From assembly GCA_900315605.1 (NCBI GenBank), contig OMZU01000005.1:1-64000 (forward strand): DNA of 64,000 nt. The letters are read 5' to 3'. The notes beneath the pieces are model-generated. The model had not been told where the DNA came from and did no database searches. It saw only the letters and a list, made by a program, of their open reading frames with translations. The stretch comes from an uncultured Eubacteriales bacterium. GTDB lineage: Bacteria > Bacillota > Clostridia > Oscillospirales > Acutalibacteraceae. The position numbers and the translations under genes were made by a program. Positions 9,101 through 17,860 of this stretch are shown piece by piece (within the stretch, counting starts at the first letter, position 1; each line of letters begins with the position of its first letter).

Positions 9101-9630
9101 TCAGCGAAGAAAAGGGCGAAAAAAATCCCGGAACAAACGAGCTCGACTGCCTGATCGACGTTTCGGTTGACGCTCACATTCCGGAATACTATATTGAAAG
9201 TCTAACCTTGAGGCTTGACGTCTACCGCCGCATAGCCGACATAAGAAGCGCGGAAGACGCAAAGGACGTTAAGGACGAGCTGCGCGACCGCTTTGGCGAG
9301 CCGCCGAAATCGGTGCTCGGACTGATTGATATTGCCCTGATACGCAACAAGGCAAACTCAATGGGAATATACGAAATACGCCAAAGCAAGACGGAGCTCC
9401 AGCTTTATGTTCGCGAGATCAAATCTCCGGCTGTTGCAGATCTGCTGATCTCTCTCAATGGAAAGGCAAAGCTAAACGCCGGACTAAAGCCCTTTGTTTC
9501 CTTTGAGTGTGAAAGCGGTCAGTCTCCCGTGGATCTGCTCAAATCAGCTCTAAATATAAAGCAACGCCGCAAACGCGATAATTCAAAAAAAGATTCCGGA
9601 GGTGTTGCCGTTGAAAAAGCTCAAAAATAA
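6103..9630 (+). CDS. mfd: Transcription-repair coupling factor
   Basis: 1175 aa, normal for Mfd, the DNA translocase that removes stalled RNA polymerase and recruits UvrA. The order is: a UvrB-like N-terminal part (about 1-430); the CarD-like RNA polymerase interaction domain (about 485-560, GDYVVHSVHGVGVFSG); and an SF2 translocase with Walker A GDVGFGKTEVALRAA near 645 and Walker B IIDEEQRFGV. Helicase motif VI lies in QLRGRVGRSARRAYAYF, followed by the C-terminal TRCF domain. AAGGA precedes the ATG. Its 3' end contains the ribosome binding site of the next gene. Confidence 0.98.
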   Translation: MEHLSFIRNALKSDPTYKSLSAEVKNGRSLCASGLPLTGKAAVIYSLCRDKKLPALCISSEEKEAQSLCNDLCSMGLRAFVYPVRDYNFIDMNSRSREYEHERLKVLLKLCENECDVVISCIDAACQLTVPQSVLKETSLTLEEGTEIPIERTVKALTLLGYQRFDAVDGSGQFSVRGGILDFFMPNAEYPVRAEFWGDEITDLSFFDIETQRRFKKAGKIRLSPSTEIIIGDRNALADKILQLASSVRGKSSAKAKELLKSEAELIREGAVLSNADKFINQIYDKPECLIDYFSRDSLFFCSEFSRVSERGKATDYQLGETVKQAFEDGVLCRGLDRFSMSFNECLDVFSAHGIILLENFVHGSVPIKLAQIFSFNLKQLTRWNGSYKQLEEDLNGLYTPESSGVILAGTERAARNLSESLVSDGYNAEFSSKLEKAQKGKITVMPGALSAGLELTASKFYLISYGQSEYRPKREKRKKQSGGQEIYSLSELSAGDYVVHSVHGVGVFSGIRKIETHGITKDYIKIDYAKGDVLYVPVTQLDMVAKYIGAQENSRVKVNRLGSQDWQKAKARVKSSVKDIAKELIALYSARMKAKGYAFSPDNEWQRDFEASFEYEETPDQLTCAAQIKHDMERTAPMDRLLCGDVGFGKTEVALRAAFKCVADSKQCALLCPTTILAWQHYQTVTKRFEGYPIRVELLSRFRTAKQQKETIEKLKRGEVDMVVGTHRLVQKDVQFRDLGLAIIDEEQRFGVAQKERFKELVKNVDVLTLSATPIPRTLNMAMSGLRDMSVIEEAPLNRQPVQTYVLEHDDAVINEAIRRELRRGGQVFYLHNDVASISSVAAKIQEAISEASIAIGHGKMNENELSEVWRKMLAQEVDILVCTTIIETGVDLPNANTLIIDNADRMGLSQLHQLRGRVGRSARRAYAYFTFRRNKVLTEIQQKRLSAIREFTEFGSGFKIAMRDLELRGAGNIMGAQQHGHMDTVGYDMYLKLLGEAVSEEKGEKNPGTNELDCLIDVSVDAHIPEYYIESLTLRLDVYRRIADIRSAEDAKDVKDELRDRFGEPPKSVLGLIDIALIRNKANSMGIYEIRQSKTELQLYVREIKSPAVADLLISLNGKAKLNAGLKPFVSFECESGQSPVDLLKSALNIKQRRKRDNSKKDSGGVAVEKAQK

Positions 9631-10831
9631 TCTTTTGTTTCTGCTGTACACCGCCGTTTTGGGTGCGATCGTCGGAGTGATAATCTGGACGTTTTTGCGG
9701 CTGATGAATCTTGGTATCGAATTATTTTGGGACTTCCTGCCCTCACAAATCAGCCTTCCTGTATACCCTCTTTTGATATGCACGCTCGGAGGCTTGCTCA
9801 CCGGAATTTGGAAACGTAAATTCGGCGACTATCCGGAGGAGCTGTCAGCTGTTTTGGGAAGTGTAAAAAAGACCGGAAGATACAAATACAGCAACGTTTT
9901 TTCAACCATAGTTTCGGCACTTTTGCCGCTGATTATCGGTGCGAGCGTGGGACCCGAGGCAGGGCTGACCGGCATAATCGCTGGGCTTTGCACCTGGGTC
10001 GGCGACAAGCTCAAGCGTTTTAGAAGAGAAGTTGAGGAGCTGACAGAGATCGGGCTCAGCGCAACGCTCGGCACGATTTTTCGTTCGCCGATGTTCGGCT
10101 TTATGGAACCGATCGAAGCCGACGAAGAAGCTGTCCTGCCAAAAGCTTCTAAAATCGTCCTCTATTTTGCAGCAATACTCAGCTCGTTCGGAGTTTTTAT
10201 TCTGCTGAACCGACTTTTTGGAATAGAAGTGGGAATCGAGGGTATGGAAGCGGAAAGCTTATCTCCCCTAACCTACATGTATGCAATTCCGCTGACCATC
10301 GCCGGAATCGCAGGAGGCTGGCTTTTTTTCTTATTTGAAAAGCTCACCGCTGCACTAAAAAACAAGTTCAGCAAGTATACCGTTCTCCGCGCTACCACAG
10401 GCGGAGTCTTGCTGGGGATTTTCGGAATGCTTCTTCCGCTGACGATGTTTTCAGGCGAAAGCCAAATCACACAGGTAACAGAAAACATGAAGGCGATCGG
10501 AGCAGGTATGCTGATTTTAATAGCAGTCGCAAAGCTGCTGCTAACAAACATCTGCATTGAATCGGGGCTCAAGGGCGGACATTTCTTCCCTGTGATTTTC
10601 TGCGGGATCTGCATTGGCTGCGCACTGAGCCTTGTTTTTAACGTCAGCGCAACGCTCTGCGCCGCAGCAGCAACTACCGCTCTAGTTGGTCACACGCTAA
10701 AAAAGCCGATCGCAACCGTTCTTTTGCTGATGATTATTTTTCCGCCCGGGATGATACCGATAATGCTCTTTTCTGCAATTGCAGCAAGGTTTATCCCGAC
10801 GCCTAAATTTCTTTTATCGAAAAATAAATGA
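9611..10831 (+). CDS. ClC-family chloride channel/antiporter
   Basis: 406 aa from a TTG start at 9611. That start is chosen because GGAGG (9598-9602, inside mfd) lies 8 bases before it; the GTG at 9602 overlaps that site and cannot use it. About ten hydrophobic segments. ClC-like signatures are GASVGPEAGLTG (position of the gating-Glu motif) and GGHFFPVIF (the GxFxP anion motif), with a final PIATVLLL segment. It moves chloride or related anions across the membrane; channel versus H+/Cl- exchange cannot be told. It overlaps mfd and is probably translationally coupled. Confidence 0.88.
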   Translation: MKKLKNNLLFLLYTAVLGAIVGVIIWTFLRLMNLGIELFWDFLPSQISLPVYPLLICTLGGLLTGIWKRKFGDYPEELSAVLGSVKKTGRYKYSNVFSTIVSALLPLIIGASVGPEAGLTGIIAGLCTWVGDKLKRFRREVEELTEIGLSATLGTIFRSPMFGFMEPIEADEEAVLPKASKIVLYFAAILSSFGVFILLNRLFGIEVGIEGMEAESLSPLTYMYAIPLTIAGIAGGWLFFLFEKLTAALKNKFSKYTVLRATTGGVLLGIFGMLLPLTMFSGESQITQVTENMKAIGAGMLILIAVAKLLLTNICIESGLKGGHFFPVIFCGICIGCALSLVFNVSATLCAAAATTALVGHTLKKPIATVLLLMIIFPPGMIPIMLFSAIAARFIPTPKFLLSKNK

Positions 10832-10840
10832 TATGAATGA

Positions 10841-10884
10841 TCCCTCCTGACTTTGTGACACAAAATCAGGAGGGATTAATTTTA
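10841..10884 (+). terminator. Rho-independent terminator after the ClC gene
   Basis: TCCCTCCTGA pairs with TCAGGAGGGA, with an inner TTTG/CAAA stem, followed by TTAATTTT. It closes the glmU-prs-pth-mfd-ClC run. Confidence 0.85.
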
Positions 10885-11034
10885 GAATGTTACACAGGAT
10901 ACATTCTTGATCTAATAAATCAAATATGACAAAACCACGCCTCGTACGGTCACTCCGTATTCGTCATGCCGCACATAAAGTAAATCGCGAAAATAGTAGT
11001 GTTCTAACAGGAAACTGTATTAGTCTCAAAAGAA
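10885..11034. other. Intergenic stretch with small palindrome
   Basis: This gap between the convergent ClC and ptsI genes has no gene. It contains TACGG-tcact-CCGTA (10945-10959) inside a GC-richer block, which could be a repeat sequence or the end of the fru operon transcript. No clear T-run terminator for ptsI is visible. Confidence 0.4.
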
Positions 11035-12735
11035 TTAAACCACTGTTTTGAGATATGCTGTAATCTCTGCTTCGGTTGACATTTCCATTACCTTTTTCGC
11101 AATAGTATCAGCCTCGGCCTTTGTCCATTTTGAGATGCATTTTCTGACCTTTAGGACAGATGGAGCCGATACGCTGAATTCAGTCAGCCCAAAGGAAATA
11201 AGCAGTGGAATCATCATCGGGTTGGCGGCTGCCTCGCCGCACATGCCCACAGAGATCCCTGCACTTCTGCCGTTTTCGATAATGCTCTTTATCATTCTGA
11301 GCACACTGGGCTGGAACGGCGAATACAGATAGCCGACGTCGCTGTTGCCCCTGTCTGCCGCCATGGTGTAGCCGGTAAGGTCGTTGGTGCCAATGCTGAA
11401 GAAATCGGACTCCTTAGCAAGCAGATCGGCGATAACTCCCGACGCTGCGGTTTCGGTCATAACGCCAACTTGGATGTTTTCGTCAAAATCTATACCCGAA
11501 ACCTTTAGATCAGCCTTTGCTTCTTCAACAAGCTCCTTGCCTGCCCTAAGCTCCTCAACCGCAGTTATCAGCGGGAACATAATGCGAATGTCGCCGAACG
11601 CGCTGGCTCTTAGGATCGCCTTGATCTGCGATTTGAACATATCGCGGTTTTTGAGGCAATAGCGAATAGCGCGGAAGCCCATGAATGGATTATCCTCCTT
11701 GGCAAGACCAAGATAAGGGATCTCCTTGTCGCCGCCGATATCGAGTGTTCTTATAATCAAGGGCTTGCCCTTTAGAATCAGCGAAGCTTGCTTGTACGCC
11801 TCAAACTGCTCGTCCTCGGTGGGCAGGGTGTTTCTGTCCATAAACAGAAATTCCGTTCGGAAAAGTCCAACGCCCTCGCCGTCTGCGTCAACAGCCTTTG
11901 TTGCGTCCTTAGGTGTTCCGATATTGCAGAACAGCTCATACTCCGTGCCGTCTGCGCTTTCGGTTTTCTTACCGCGGAAGCTCTCAAGCTCGCGCCTTTC
12001 GCGGAGGAACGCCTCACGCTTCGCAGTGTATTCGTCAACCTGAGACTGTTCCGGAGCTGTCACTACATTGCCTTCCGTGCCGTCAACTATAATCAGCTCG
12101 TCTGAGGAAAGCTGAGTCGCAGCGTTTGGGACGCTGAGCACTGCCGGAATTTCTAGAGCTCTGGCAAGAATCGCAGAGTGCGAGGTCTGGCTGCCGGTTT
12201 CGGTTACGATTCCTACTATATTTTCTTTTTTTATTCCTGCGGTCATCGAGGGCGTAAGCTCTCTGCAAACCAAAACCGTGCCGGCAGGAGCGTCGCTGAT
12301 TTTGACTTCCTTAACGCCGAGCAGGATACCCAAAAGTCCGTCGCGAATATCCTTTACGTCGGTTGCCCTTTGCATTGTCAAATCGTCGCCCGTCGCCGAG
12401 AACATGTCAATAAACATCTTGCAGATCTGCTCTACCGACGCTTCGGCGCACTGACCGGATTTTATAAGGTTTTCGATTTCTCCGCCCATAAACGGGTCGC
12501 GGATTATCGCGATATGACCCTCAAGTATCTCGGCTTCCTTGTCGCCCGTTGATTTTCTGATGGCGTCCGCCTGCTGCATTGTGTTGTCACAAAAAACGTC
12601 GATCGCGTTATGAAAACGTTCAAGCTCTGCGTCAACGTCGGCAACCTCTTTTGGAGTATATTCAAGCGATTGTTCCGCTATTACCATTACTCTGCCGATA
12701 CCGTAGCCCTCGGACGCGCCTATACCTTTTAGCAT
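11035..12735 (-). CDS. ptsI: PTS enzyme I (PEP-protein phosphotransferase)
   Basis: 566 aa. First enzyme of the phosphotransferase system: takes phosphate from PEP and passes it to HPr. Phosphohistidine motif GSQTSHSAILARAL near residue 185. The PEP-binding TIM barrel shows LFRTEFLFMDR, TLDIGGDKEIPY and SIGTNDLTGYTMAADR, and the catalytic Cys is in GMCGEAAANP. GAGGTG precedes the ATG. It is the last gene of the fruR-fruK-fruA-ptsH-ptsI operon and is separated from ptsH by 207 bases holding a duplicated hairpin-forming sequence. Confidence 0.97.
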   Translation of the reverse strand: MLKGIGASEGYGIGRVMVIAEQSLEYTPKEVADVDAELERFHNAIDVFCDNTMQQADAIRKSTGDKEAEILEGHIAIIRDPFMGGEIENLIKSGQCAEASVEQICKMFIDMFSATGDDLTMQRATDVKDIRDGLLGILLGVKEVKISDAPAGTVLVCRELTPSMTAGIKKENIVGIVTETGSQTSHSAILARALEIPAVLSVPNAATQLSSDELIIVDGTEGNVVTAPEQSQVDEYTAKREAFLRERRELESFRGKKTESADGTEYELFCNIGTPKDATKAVDADGEGVGLFRTEFLFMDRNTLPTEDEQFEAYKQASLILKGKPLIIRTLDIGGDKEIPYLGLAKEDNPFMGFRAIRYCLKNRDMFKSQIKAILRASAFGDIRIMFPLITAVEELRAGKELVEEAKADLKVSGIDFDENIQVGVMTETAASGVIADLLAKESDFFSIGTNDLTGYTMAADRGNSDVGYLYSPFQPSVLRMIKSIIENGRSAGISVGMCGEAAANPMMIPLLISFGLTEFSVSAPSVLKVRKCISKWTKAEADTIAKKVMEMSTEAEITAYLKTVV

Positions 12736-12770
12736 GTAATCACCTCGTTGTGATTTTTAATTTCTTATAT

Positions 12771-12936
12771 TTGACCAGCCATTGATGAAGCTTATTAATA
12801 AACTAAACTCTTCAAAAGGCGGATAAAAGTGCCCACCGGGAACAATTAATCTTATACGAATCACTTCGTTTTGACCCGCCGTTGATGAAGCTTATTAATA
12901 AACTAAACTCTTCAAAAGGCGGATAAAAGTGTCCAC
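12771..12936 (-). repeat. Duplicated 66-bp element between ptsH and ptsI
   Basis: Two copies, 12771-12836 and 12871-12936, exactly 100 bases apart and differing at only three positions I can count. Read on the operon strand each can fold CCGCC-TTTTGAAG with CTTCATCAA-GGCGG (imperfect). They fill the gap between ptsH and ptsI. They could set the HPr/EI ratio by RNA processing or attenuation, but no function is shown. Confidence 0.85.
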
Positions 12937-12942
12937 TGACAC

Positions 12943-13206
12943 TTATTCGCCTAGGCCGCTTTCAATCATCTGAACGGCTTCTGCCAAAGCTTCGTTTTCA
13001 TCTGCGCCGTTTGCCACGATCTCAACCTCGCTTCCGCACTTGATGCACGCAGCTATGATATTGAGAAGGCTCTTTGCGTTGTAGTCGTTGCCGTTGAATT
13101 TTATCGTTATATCACTTGAATATTTTGCCATTGCGTTTGCAAATACCGAAGCCGGGCGCATATGAAAGCCCTGTGCGTTTACGAGCGTTACTTTTTTGGA
13201 TACCAT
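12943..13206 (-). CDS. ptsH: Phosphocarrier protein HPr
   Basis: 87 aa. Carries phosphate from enzyme I to the EIIA domains. His15 lies in GFHMRPAS and the regulatory Ser46 in AKSLLNII, so it has the site used by HPr kinase in Firmicutes for CcpA-dependent catabolite repression. ATG preceded by GGAG. Directly after fruA in the operon (40-base gap), so HPr supply rises with fructose uptake. Confidence 0.97.
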   Translation of the reverse strand: MVSKKVTLVNAQGFHMRPASVFANAMAKYSSDITIKFNGNDYNAKSLLNIIAACIKCGSEVEIVANGADENEALAEAVQMIESGLGE

Positions 13207-13246
13207 GATAGTTTTTCTCCTTTCAAATTTGAGAATATATTATTAA

Positions 13247-15190
13247 TTATTCTTTGTCGATAGGTTTTTTGAGAATGGCGAGCATCAGCATACCGATTAC
13301 AGATCCGATGATAAGTGCAAGGAAATACATGAGCGGATTGCCGATTGTCGGAAGTACGAAAATACCGCCGTGGGGTGCCATAAGAGTACAGCCAAACAGT
13401 GCGGAAAGTGCGCCTGCTGCTGCCGAACCTATGATACAGCTTGGGATGACCTGAAGCGGATGTCCTGCTGCGTAAGGGATCGCGCCCTCGGTGATGAACG
13501 ACAGACCCATGATGTAGTTTACGGGACCGTTCTTTCTCTCTTCGGGTGACCATCTGTTCTTGAAGAAGGTTGTTGAAAGTGCGATTGCGATCGGAGGAAC
13601 CATACCGCCTATCATAACCGCAGCCATAATCATATAGGTTGCGTTGTTTGGTGAGTTTGCAAGCAGTCCTGCGGCAGTTACGTATGCAGCCTTGTTGAAC
13701 GGACCGCCCATATCAATTGCCATCATACCTGCGAGCAGTGCGCAGAGAGGAACGATCATTGCCGGGTTCTTTGACATTTCGGTTACGCCGTTTGTCATAG
13801 CTGTGTTGATAACGCCCATGATCGGGTTTACGGCACACATCATAACGCCGACGATTCCAAGTCCGGCAAGAGGATAAATCAATACCGGCTTTATGCCTTC
13901 AAGTGCGCGTGGAAGGTGTTCGCACAGCTTTTCAACCATTTTGATGAGCCAGCCGGCAACGAAGCCAGCGAGCAATGCGCCCAAAAAGCCGGAAACAGAT
14001 GTGCTGTCGCCGCCCGGAGCTGCAAAGGTCGCACCGACCGCGGCAAGTGAACCGCCTACAAAGCCGACTAGAAGTCCGGGTCGGTCTGCGATCGACATTG
14101 AAATAAATCCGGCAAGGATCGGAAGCATGAAGCCAAAGGCAACACCGCCTATTGACTTGAACCATGCTGCAACAGGGGTCGCCGAACCAAAGTTGCCGTC
14201 CTGAGGCGCGCCTGCCGCTGCGTCAATAAGGAAGGCTATGGCGATGAAAATACCGCCGGCTACAACGAACGGAAGCATATGAGATACGCCGTTCATCAGG
14301 TGCTTGTAAAGCTTTCTGCCAAAGCTGTCGCTACCGTCTCCGGAGGAAGCAGCCTCAGCCTTTTTGTCCGAATGGAACACAGGAGCCTCTCCGTTTACGA
14401 TCTTGTTTATAAGCTCCTCGGGCTTGTGGATTCCGTCGGCAACCTTTGTTGAATAAACCGGCTTTCCGTCAAAGCGCGCGGTGTCAACATTCTTGTCGGC
14501 TGCGATAATAATGCCGTCGCAGTTTGCGATCTCTTCGGCGGTCAGAACGTTTTTAGCTCCGCCCGAGCCGTTGGTCTCAACCTTGATAGGGATACCCAGC
14601 TTTTCGCCAGCCTTGGCAAGAGCCTCAGCCGCCATATAGGTGTGCGCGATGCCGGTGGGACATGCCGTTACAGCAAGCACGCGGTAGCCGGATTTTCCGC
14701 CGCTTCCGGGAGCCGCCTTGGGCTCGTCGGGGAACTTTTCGGTTTCTTTTTCGTCGATGATCCTAAGGAACTCGTCGGGGGTTTTTGCCGCCTTGAGCTT
14801 TGCGGTAAAGCTTTCGTCCATGAGCATCTGCATCATACGTGCGAGAACCTCAAGGTGAACGTCGCCGTCGGTGGTTGCTGCGATCATGAATATGAGCTTG
14901 CAGGGTGCGCCGTCGGGAGCTCCGTAGTCAACGCCTGCCGGAACTGTAATAGCTGTGAGCGCAGGAGCCTTTACAGCCTCGCTCTTTGCGTGCGGGATAG
15001 CAACCTCCATTCCGATCGCGGTCGTTCCCATTTCTTCTCTTGCGAGGATCCCCTGCTTGTAGGCTGCGGTATCCGAAAGATTGCCGCATTTCTCGTGCAG
15101 AGCAACGAGGAGTTCGATGGCTTCACCCTTGTTCTTTGGTTTAACTCCAAGAGATATGCCTTCGCGTTTTAACAAATCGGTAATTCGCAT
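13247..15190 (-). CDS. fruA: PTS fructose transporter, EIIABC fusion
   Basis: 647 aa. Imports fructose and phosphorylates it to fructose-1-phosphate. Domain order A-B-C. EIIA (about 1-150) has the phosphohistidine in VAIPHAKSEAV. EIIB (about 168-265) has the phospho-Cys in VTACPTGIAHTYMAAE. EIIC (about 295-645) is a multi-helix membrane domain with GGPFNKAAY and TEGAIPYAAGHP. AGGAGG precedes the ATG. It sits between fruK and ptsH. A typical fused fructose permease. Confidence 0.95.
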   Translation of the reverse strand: MRITDLLKREGISLGVKPKNKGEAIELLVALHEKCGNLSDTAAYKQGILAREEMGTTAIGMEVAIPHAKSEAVKAPALTAITVPAGVDYGAPDGAPCKLIFMIAATTDGDVHLEVLARMMQMLMDESFTAKLKAAKTPDEFLRIIDEKETEKFPDEPKAAPGSGGKSGYRVLAVTACPTGIAHTYMAAEALAKAGEKLGIPIKVETNGSGGAKNVLTAEEIANCDGIIIAADKNVDTARFDGKPVYSTKVADGIHKPEELINKIVNGEAPVFHSDKKAEAASSGDGSDSFGRKLYKHLMNGVSHMLPFVVAGGIFIAIAFLIDAAAGAPQDGNFGSATPVAAWFKSIGGVAFGFMLPILAGFISMSIADRPGLLVGFVGGSLAAVGATFAAPGGDSTSVSGFLGALLAGFVAGWLIKMVEKLCEHLPRALEGIKPVLIYPLAGLGIVGVMMCAVNPIMGVINTAMTNGVTEMSKNPAMIVPLCALLAGMMAIDMGGPFNKAAYVTAAGLLANSPNNATYMIMAAVMIGGMVPPIAIALSTTFFKNRWSPEERKNGPVNYIMGLSFITEGAIPYAAGHPLQVIPSCIIGSAAAGALSALFGCTLMAPHGGIFVLPTIGNPLMYFLALIIGSVIGMLMLAILKKPIDKE

Positions 15191-15253
15191 AGTAGTCCTC
15201 CTTCTTTTATAAGAATATTTTAAATTAAATAAAGTTACTAAATGATGTTATTA

Positions 15254-16180
15254 TCAGGAAAAATCCGGAAATTCGGCGTTGAACTTTTCCATAAGCTCGT
15301 TGATTTTCGCTTTGGTTGCAAGTCCGCTCAAGAACGCCGTTGCATTGCCGCAAACGCTTCCGAGCTTTAGCGCGTAGGAATAGTTTTTTTCTTTTTCGTA
15401 TCCGGCAACAAAGCCGGCAACCATTGAATCTCCCGATCCGACGGTGTTTACTACCTTTTCCTTCAAAACGCCCGCCTTGTGCTTTGTGCCGAATTCGTCA
15501 ATCAGCATTGCACCGTCTCCGCCAAGAGAAACAAGCACGTTTTTCGCGCCCATGCCTTGCAGCTCTGCGGCGTATTTTTCAATTTGCTCCTCGGTTTTGA
15601 CGTCGGTTTGAAAAATCTCGGAAAGCTCCTGACGGTTGGGCTTTATCAAAAACGGCTTGTATTTAAGCGAGTTAACAAGCAGCTTTTTGGTCGCGTCAAC
15701 CACGATACGAACGTCCTTGTATTTGATGCGTTCAAGCATTCTTTCGTAGATATCGTCGGGCAGGGTGTTGGGAACGCTGCCTGCAATGATAATGGTGTCG
15801 CCGTTTGCGATACGGTCGATTTTTTGCAGCAGCCTTTCCAGCTCCATTTCGTCAATGTGGGGACCCTGGCAGTTGATCTCGGTTTCCTCGCCCGCCTTGA
15901 TTTTTATGTTGATTCTTGATATACCGTGCTTTAGCTTGATAAAATCAGTAATAATTCTGTCGTTTCTTATTCCCTTTTCAATCGCGTCGCCGGTAAAGCC
16001 AGCAACAAATCCATAGGCGGTGCTGTCAAGGTCTAGCTCTGCGAGCACGCAGGAAACATTGATCCCCTTGCCGCCGTAGTAGTATTCCTCGCTTGTTGTG
16101 CGGTTGGTTATTCCGTGAACAAAGCTGTCAAGCCGCACGATATAGTCGATTGAAGGATTAAGAGTAACGGTATAGATCAC
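15254..16180 (-). CDS. fruK: 1-phosphofructokinase
   Basis: 308 aa, PfkB family. Phosphorylates fructose-1-phosphate to fructose-1,6-bisphosphate, the step after FruA. N-terminal GGKGINVSCVL and C-terminal catalytic loop NTVGSGDSMVAGFVAGY (Asp base, anion hole). The ATG overlaps the fruR stop by 4 bases, so translation is coupled. The family also includes tagatose-6-phosphate kinases, but the fruR/fruA neighbours decide for fructose. Confidence 0.95.
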   Translation of the reverse strand: MIYTVTLNPSIDYIVRLDSFVHGITNRTTSEEYYYGGKGINVSCVLAELDLDSTAYGFVAGFTGDAIEKGIRNDRIITDFIKLKHGISRINIKIKAGEETEINCQGPHIDEMELERLLQKIDRIANGDTIIIAGSVPNTLPDDIYERMLERIKYKDVRIVVDATKKLLVNSLKYKPFLIKPNRQELSEIFQTDVKTEEQIEKYAAELQGMGAKNVLVSLGGDGAMLIDEFGTKHKAGVLKEKVVNTVGSGDSMVAGFVAGYEKEKNYSYALKLGSVCGNATAFLSGLATKAKINELMEKFNAEFPDFS

Positions 16181-16932
16181 CTCATTACCTCCTTTATAAT
16201 AGTTTCCTTTTCAAAATTTCTGTCGGTCAGTCGGTCGGTAATAATGCAGCATTTTCTGAGCTGCGAAAAGGTGACTGAGTAGACCTGCCTGAATTTGGTG
16301 TGATCCGAAATAACAAAAGGCATATACGTGCGCTCTATAGCCGCCTCCTTCATCATTGCCTCCTCAATATCGGGAGTTGTAAATCCGGATTTGAGGTCAA
16401 TACCGTTTGTGCCCATAAAAGCCTTTGAAAAATTCAGATTTTTAAGATTTGAAATCCCCTCTGCCCCGACCACAGCCTCGGTCACGGGCTTGATTTTTCC
16501 GCCGATGATATAGGTGATAAAGCCCTTTTGGATCAGCTTTCTTGCGTGGGTGATTCCGTTGGTGACATAGGTTGCGTTTTTTTCCTCAATAAAATCAATA
16601 AGCCGCGAGGTTGTGGAGCCTGCATCAATATAAACAAAGTCCGAGCTGTTTATAAGCTTTGCGCAATATTCGGCGATTTTGGTCTTTTCTTCGCTCATTC
16701 GCTTTTCGCGCGAAGAAAGGGAGTCCTCAAACATGCCTGAATTTTGCCGCAGGGCAGTTGCTCCGCCAAAAACCTTTTGGAGCTTTCCCATCTCGTCAAG
16801 CGCGGTCAAATCTCTTCTGATCGTTGATTCTGAGGTATTTAGCAACTGAGCAAGCTCAGAAACCGTAACAGCGTTTTTATCGTCAATAATGCTTAAAATT
16901 GACTGATATCTTTCCTGAGTGAGCAAATTCAT
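16177..16932 (-). CDS. fruR: DeoR-family fructose operon regulator
   Basis: 251 aa. N-terminal DeoR helix-turn-helix (about 20-57: VSELAQLLNTSESTIRRDL) and C-terminal sugar-phosphate sensor (YIDAGSTTSRLIDF, FMGTNGIDLKSGFTTPD). Probably represses its own operon until fructose-1-phosphate binds, as known for FruR of this type. First gene of the operon. GAGGTG before the ATG, promoter at 16948-16975. Confidence 0.93.
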   Translation of the reverse strand: MNLLTQERYQSILSIIDDKNAVTVSELAQLLNTSESTIRRDLTALDEMGKLQKVFGGATALRQNSGMFEDSLSSREKRMSEEKTKIAEYCAKLINSSDFVYIDAGSTTSRLIDFIEEKNATYVTNGITHARKLIQKGFITYIIGGKIKPVTEAVVGAEGISNLKNLNFSKAFMGTNGIDLKSGFTTPDIEEAMMKEAAIERTYMPFVISDHTKFRQVYSVTFSQLRKCCIITDRLTDRNFEKETIIKEVMR

Positions 16933-16947
16933 TCACCTCTTTTCTAT

Positions 16948-16975
16948 ATTATAACACCTAAATAATCAAAGTCAA
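16948..16975 (-). promoter_or_regulatory. fru operon promoter
   Basis: On the minus strand TTGACT (16975-16970), 16-base spacer, TATAAT (16953-16948). The transcript starts just upstream of fruR. No perfect operator palindrome stood out. The remaining gap to 17200 is AT-rich, with TATAAT-like boxes on the plus strand near 17071 and 17131 that could serve the lipoprotein gene. Confidence 0.8.
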
Positions 16976-17200
16976 GCAAAATTGTGTAATAATACTCAAA
17001 GAATATTGTCGTTTTTAAATTTATTTATACAGTTTGTGATTATGCACAAATAACATTGCAATGCTTTGGTTATAATGCTTTGCGTTTTTTGCCGCACTTA
17101 TGTTGTTTTTTTGTGAAATAGTTATATAATATTAATATCTGAACTTTCCCCTGCAAAATTCAAATCAAAATACAAATATCTTTTAAGGAGTGTTATCATC

Positions 17201-17737
17201 ATGAAAAGAGCACTGACATTTTTTGCTGAAACGATTCTGATACTTTCTTTTGCTGCGTGCGGCAACGCTGAAACGAACAAACCAACCGAGAGCAGCAATG
17301 ATAAATCTGAAGTAACAACTCAGAAGTATGAAGAAACCAAAGCGACAACTGTTGCGCCAACGGAAATAGCTGCAACTACGGAAGCCGATGATTCATCACT
17401 GATTGAAGCCGCACAAAAACAATTGATCGGCAGCTGGAGTTATCCGGGTGTTGACGAAGAACGCCTGACCTTTACCCAAGACGGCACGGGAACATACACA
17501 GGCATGGGCGGCAAGAATTATTCCTTCACCTATAATGTGTCTATCCGACGTGATACATACAATAACGGAGAGGAATTTATGAACAATCTGATGAGTATCA
17601 CCTATAACACCGGAGAAACCGAGGATATCACATTTGAATTCAGAGAAGAACCCGATGAAAAAATGATTTTCCACAACAGCGACTATTCAAGCGGCTATTC
17701 CGGCATTATTACCTTTGACGAGTGGACAAGGAAGTGA
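17201..17737 (+). CDS. Putative lipoprotein
   Basis: 178 aa. Signal peptide with lipobox LSFAAC and the lipid-bearing Cys at residue 20. Then a Thr/Glu/Ser-rich linker (about 24-65), then a compact beta-rich part (about 72-178) starting LIGSWSYPGVDEERLTF, with GTGTYTGMGG and FREEPDEKMIFHN. This resembles small lipocalin-like extracytoplasmic domains, but I cannot name a family. AAGGAG lies 10 bases before the ATG. It stands alone between the divergent fru operon and the next gene. Confidence 0.8.
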   Translation: MKRALTFFAETILILSFAACGNAETNKPTESSNDKSEVTTQKYEETKATTVAPTEIAATTEADDSSLIEAAQKQLIGSWSYPGVDEERLTFTQDGTGTYTGMGGKNYSFTYNVSIRRDTYNNGEEFMNNLMSITYNTGETEDITFEFREEPDEKMIFHNSDYSSGYSGIITFDEWTRK

Positions 17738-17860
17738 GCTTAGTCAGCACAACCCTGCGTTCATAAGCATAAAAGCTAAACCGGCTTAAGCCTGCATATT
17801 TTCCGGTTAATTGTTAATAATAACCTTAGTACTCGGTTTTGCAAAAAAAGGATGGATCAT

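Noticed and set aside
12771..12936. Possible CRISPR array
   Set aside because: Only two repeats of 66 bp with one 34-base gap and no cas genes; the repeat is too long and is located inside the fru-pts operon.
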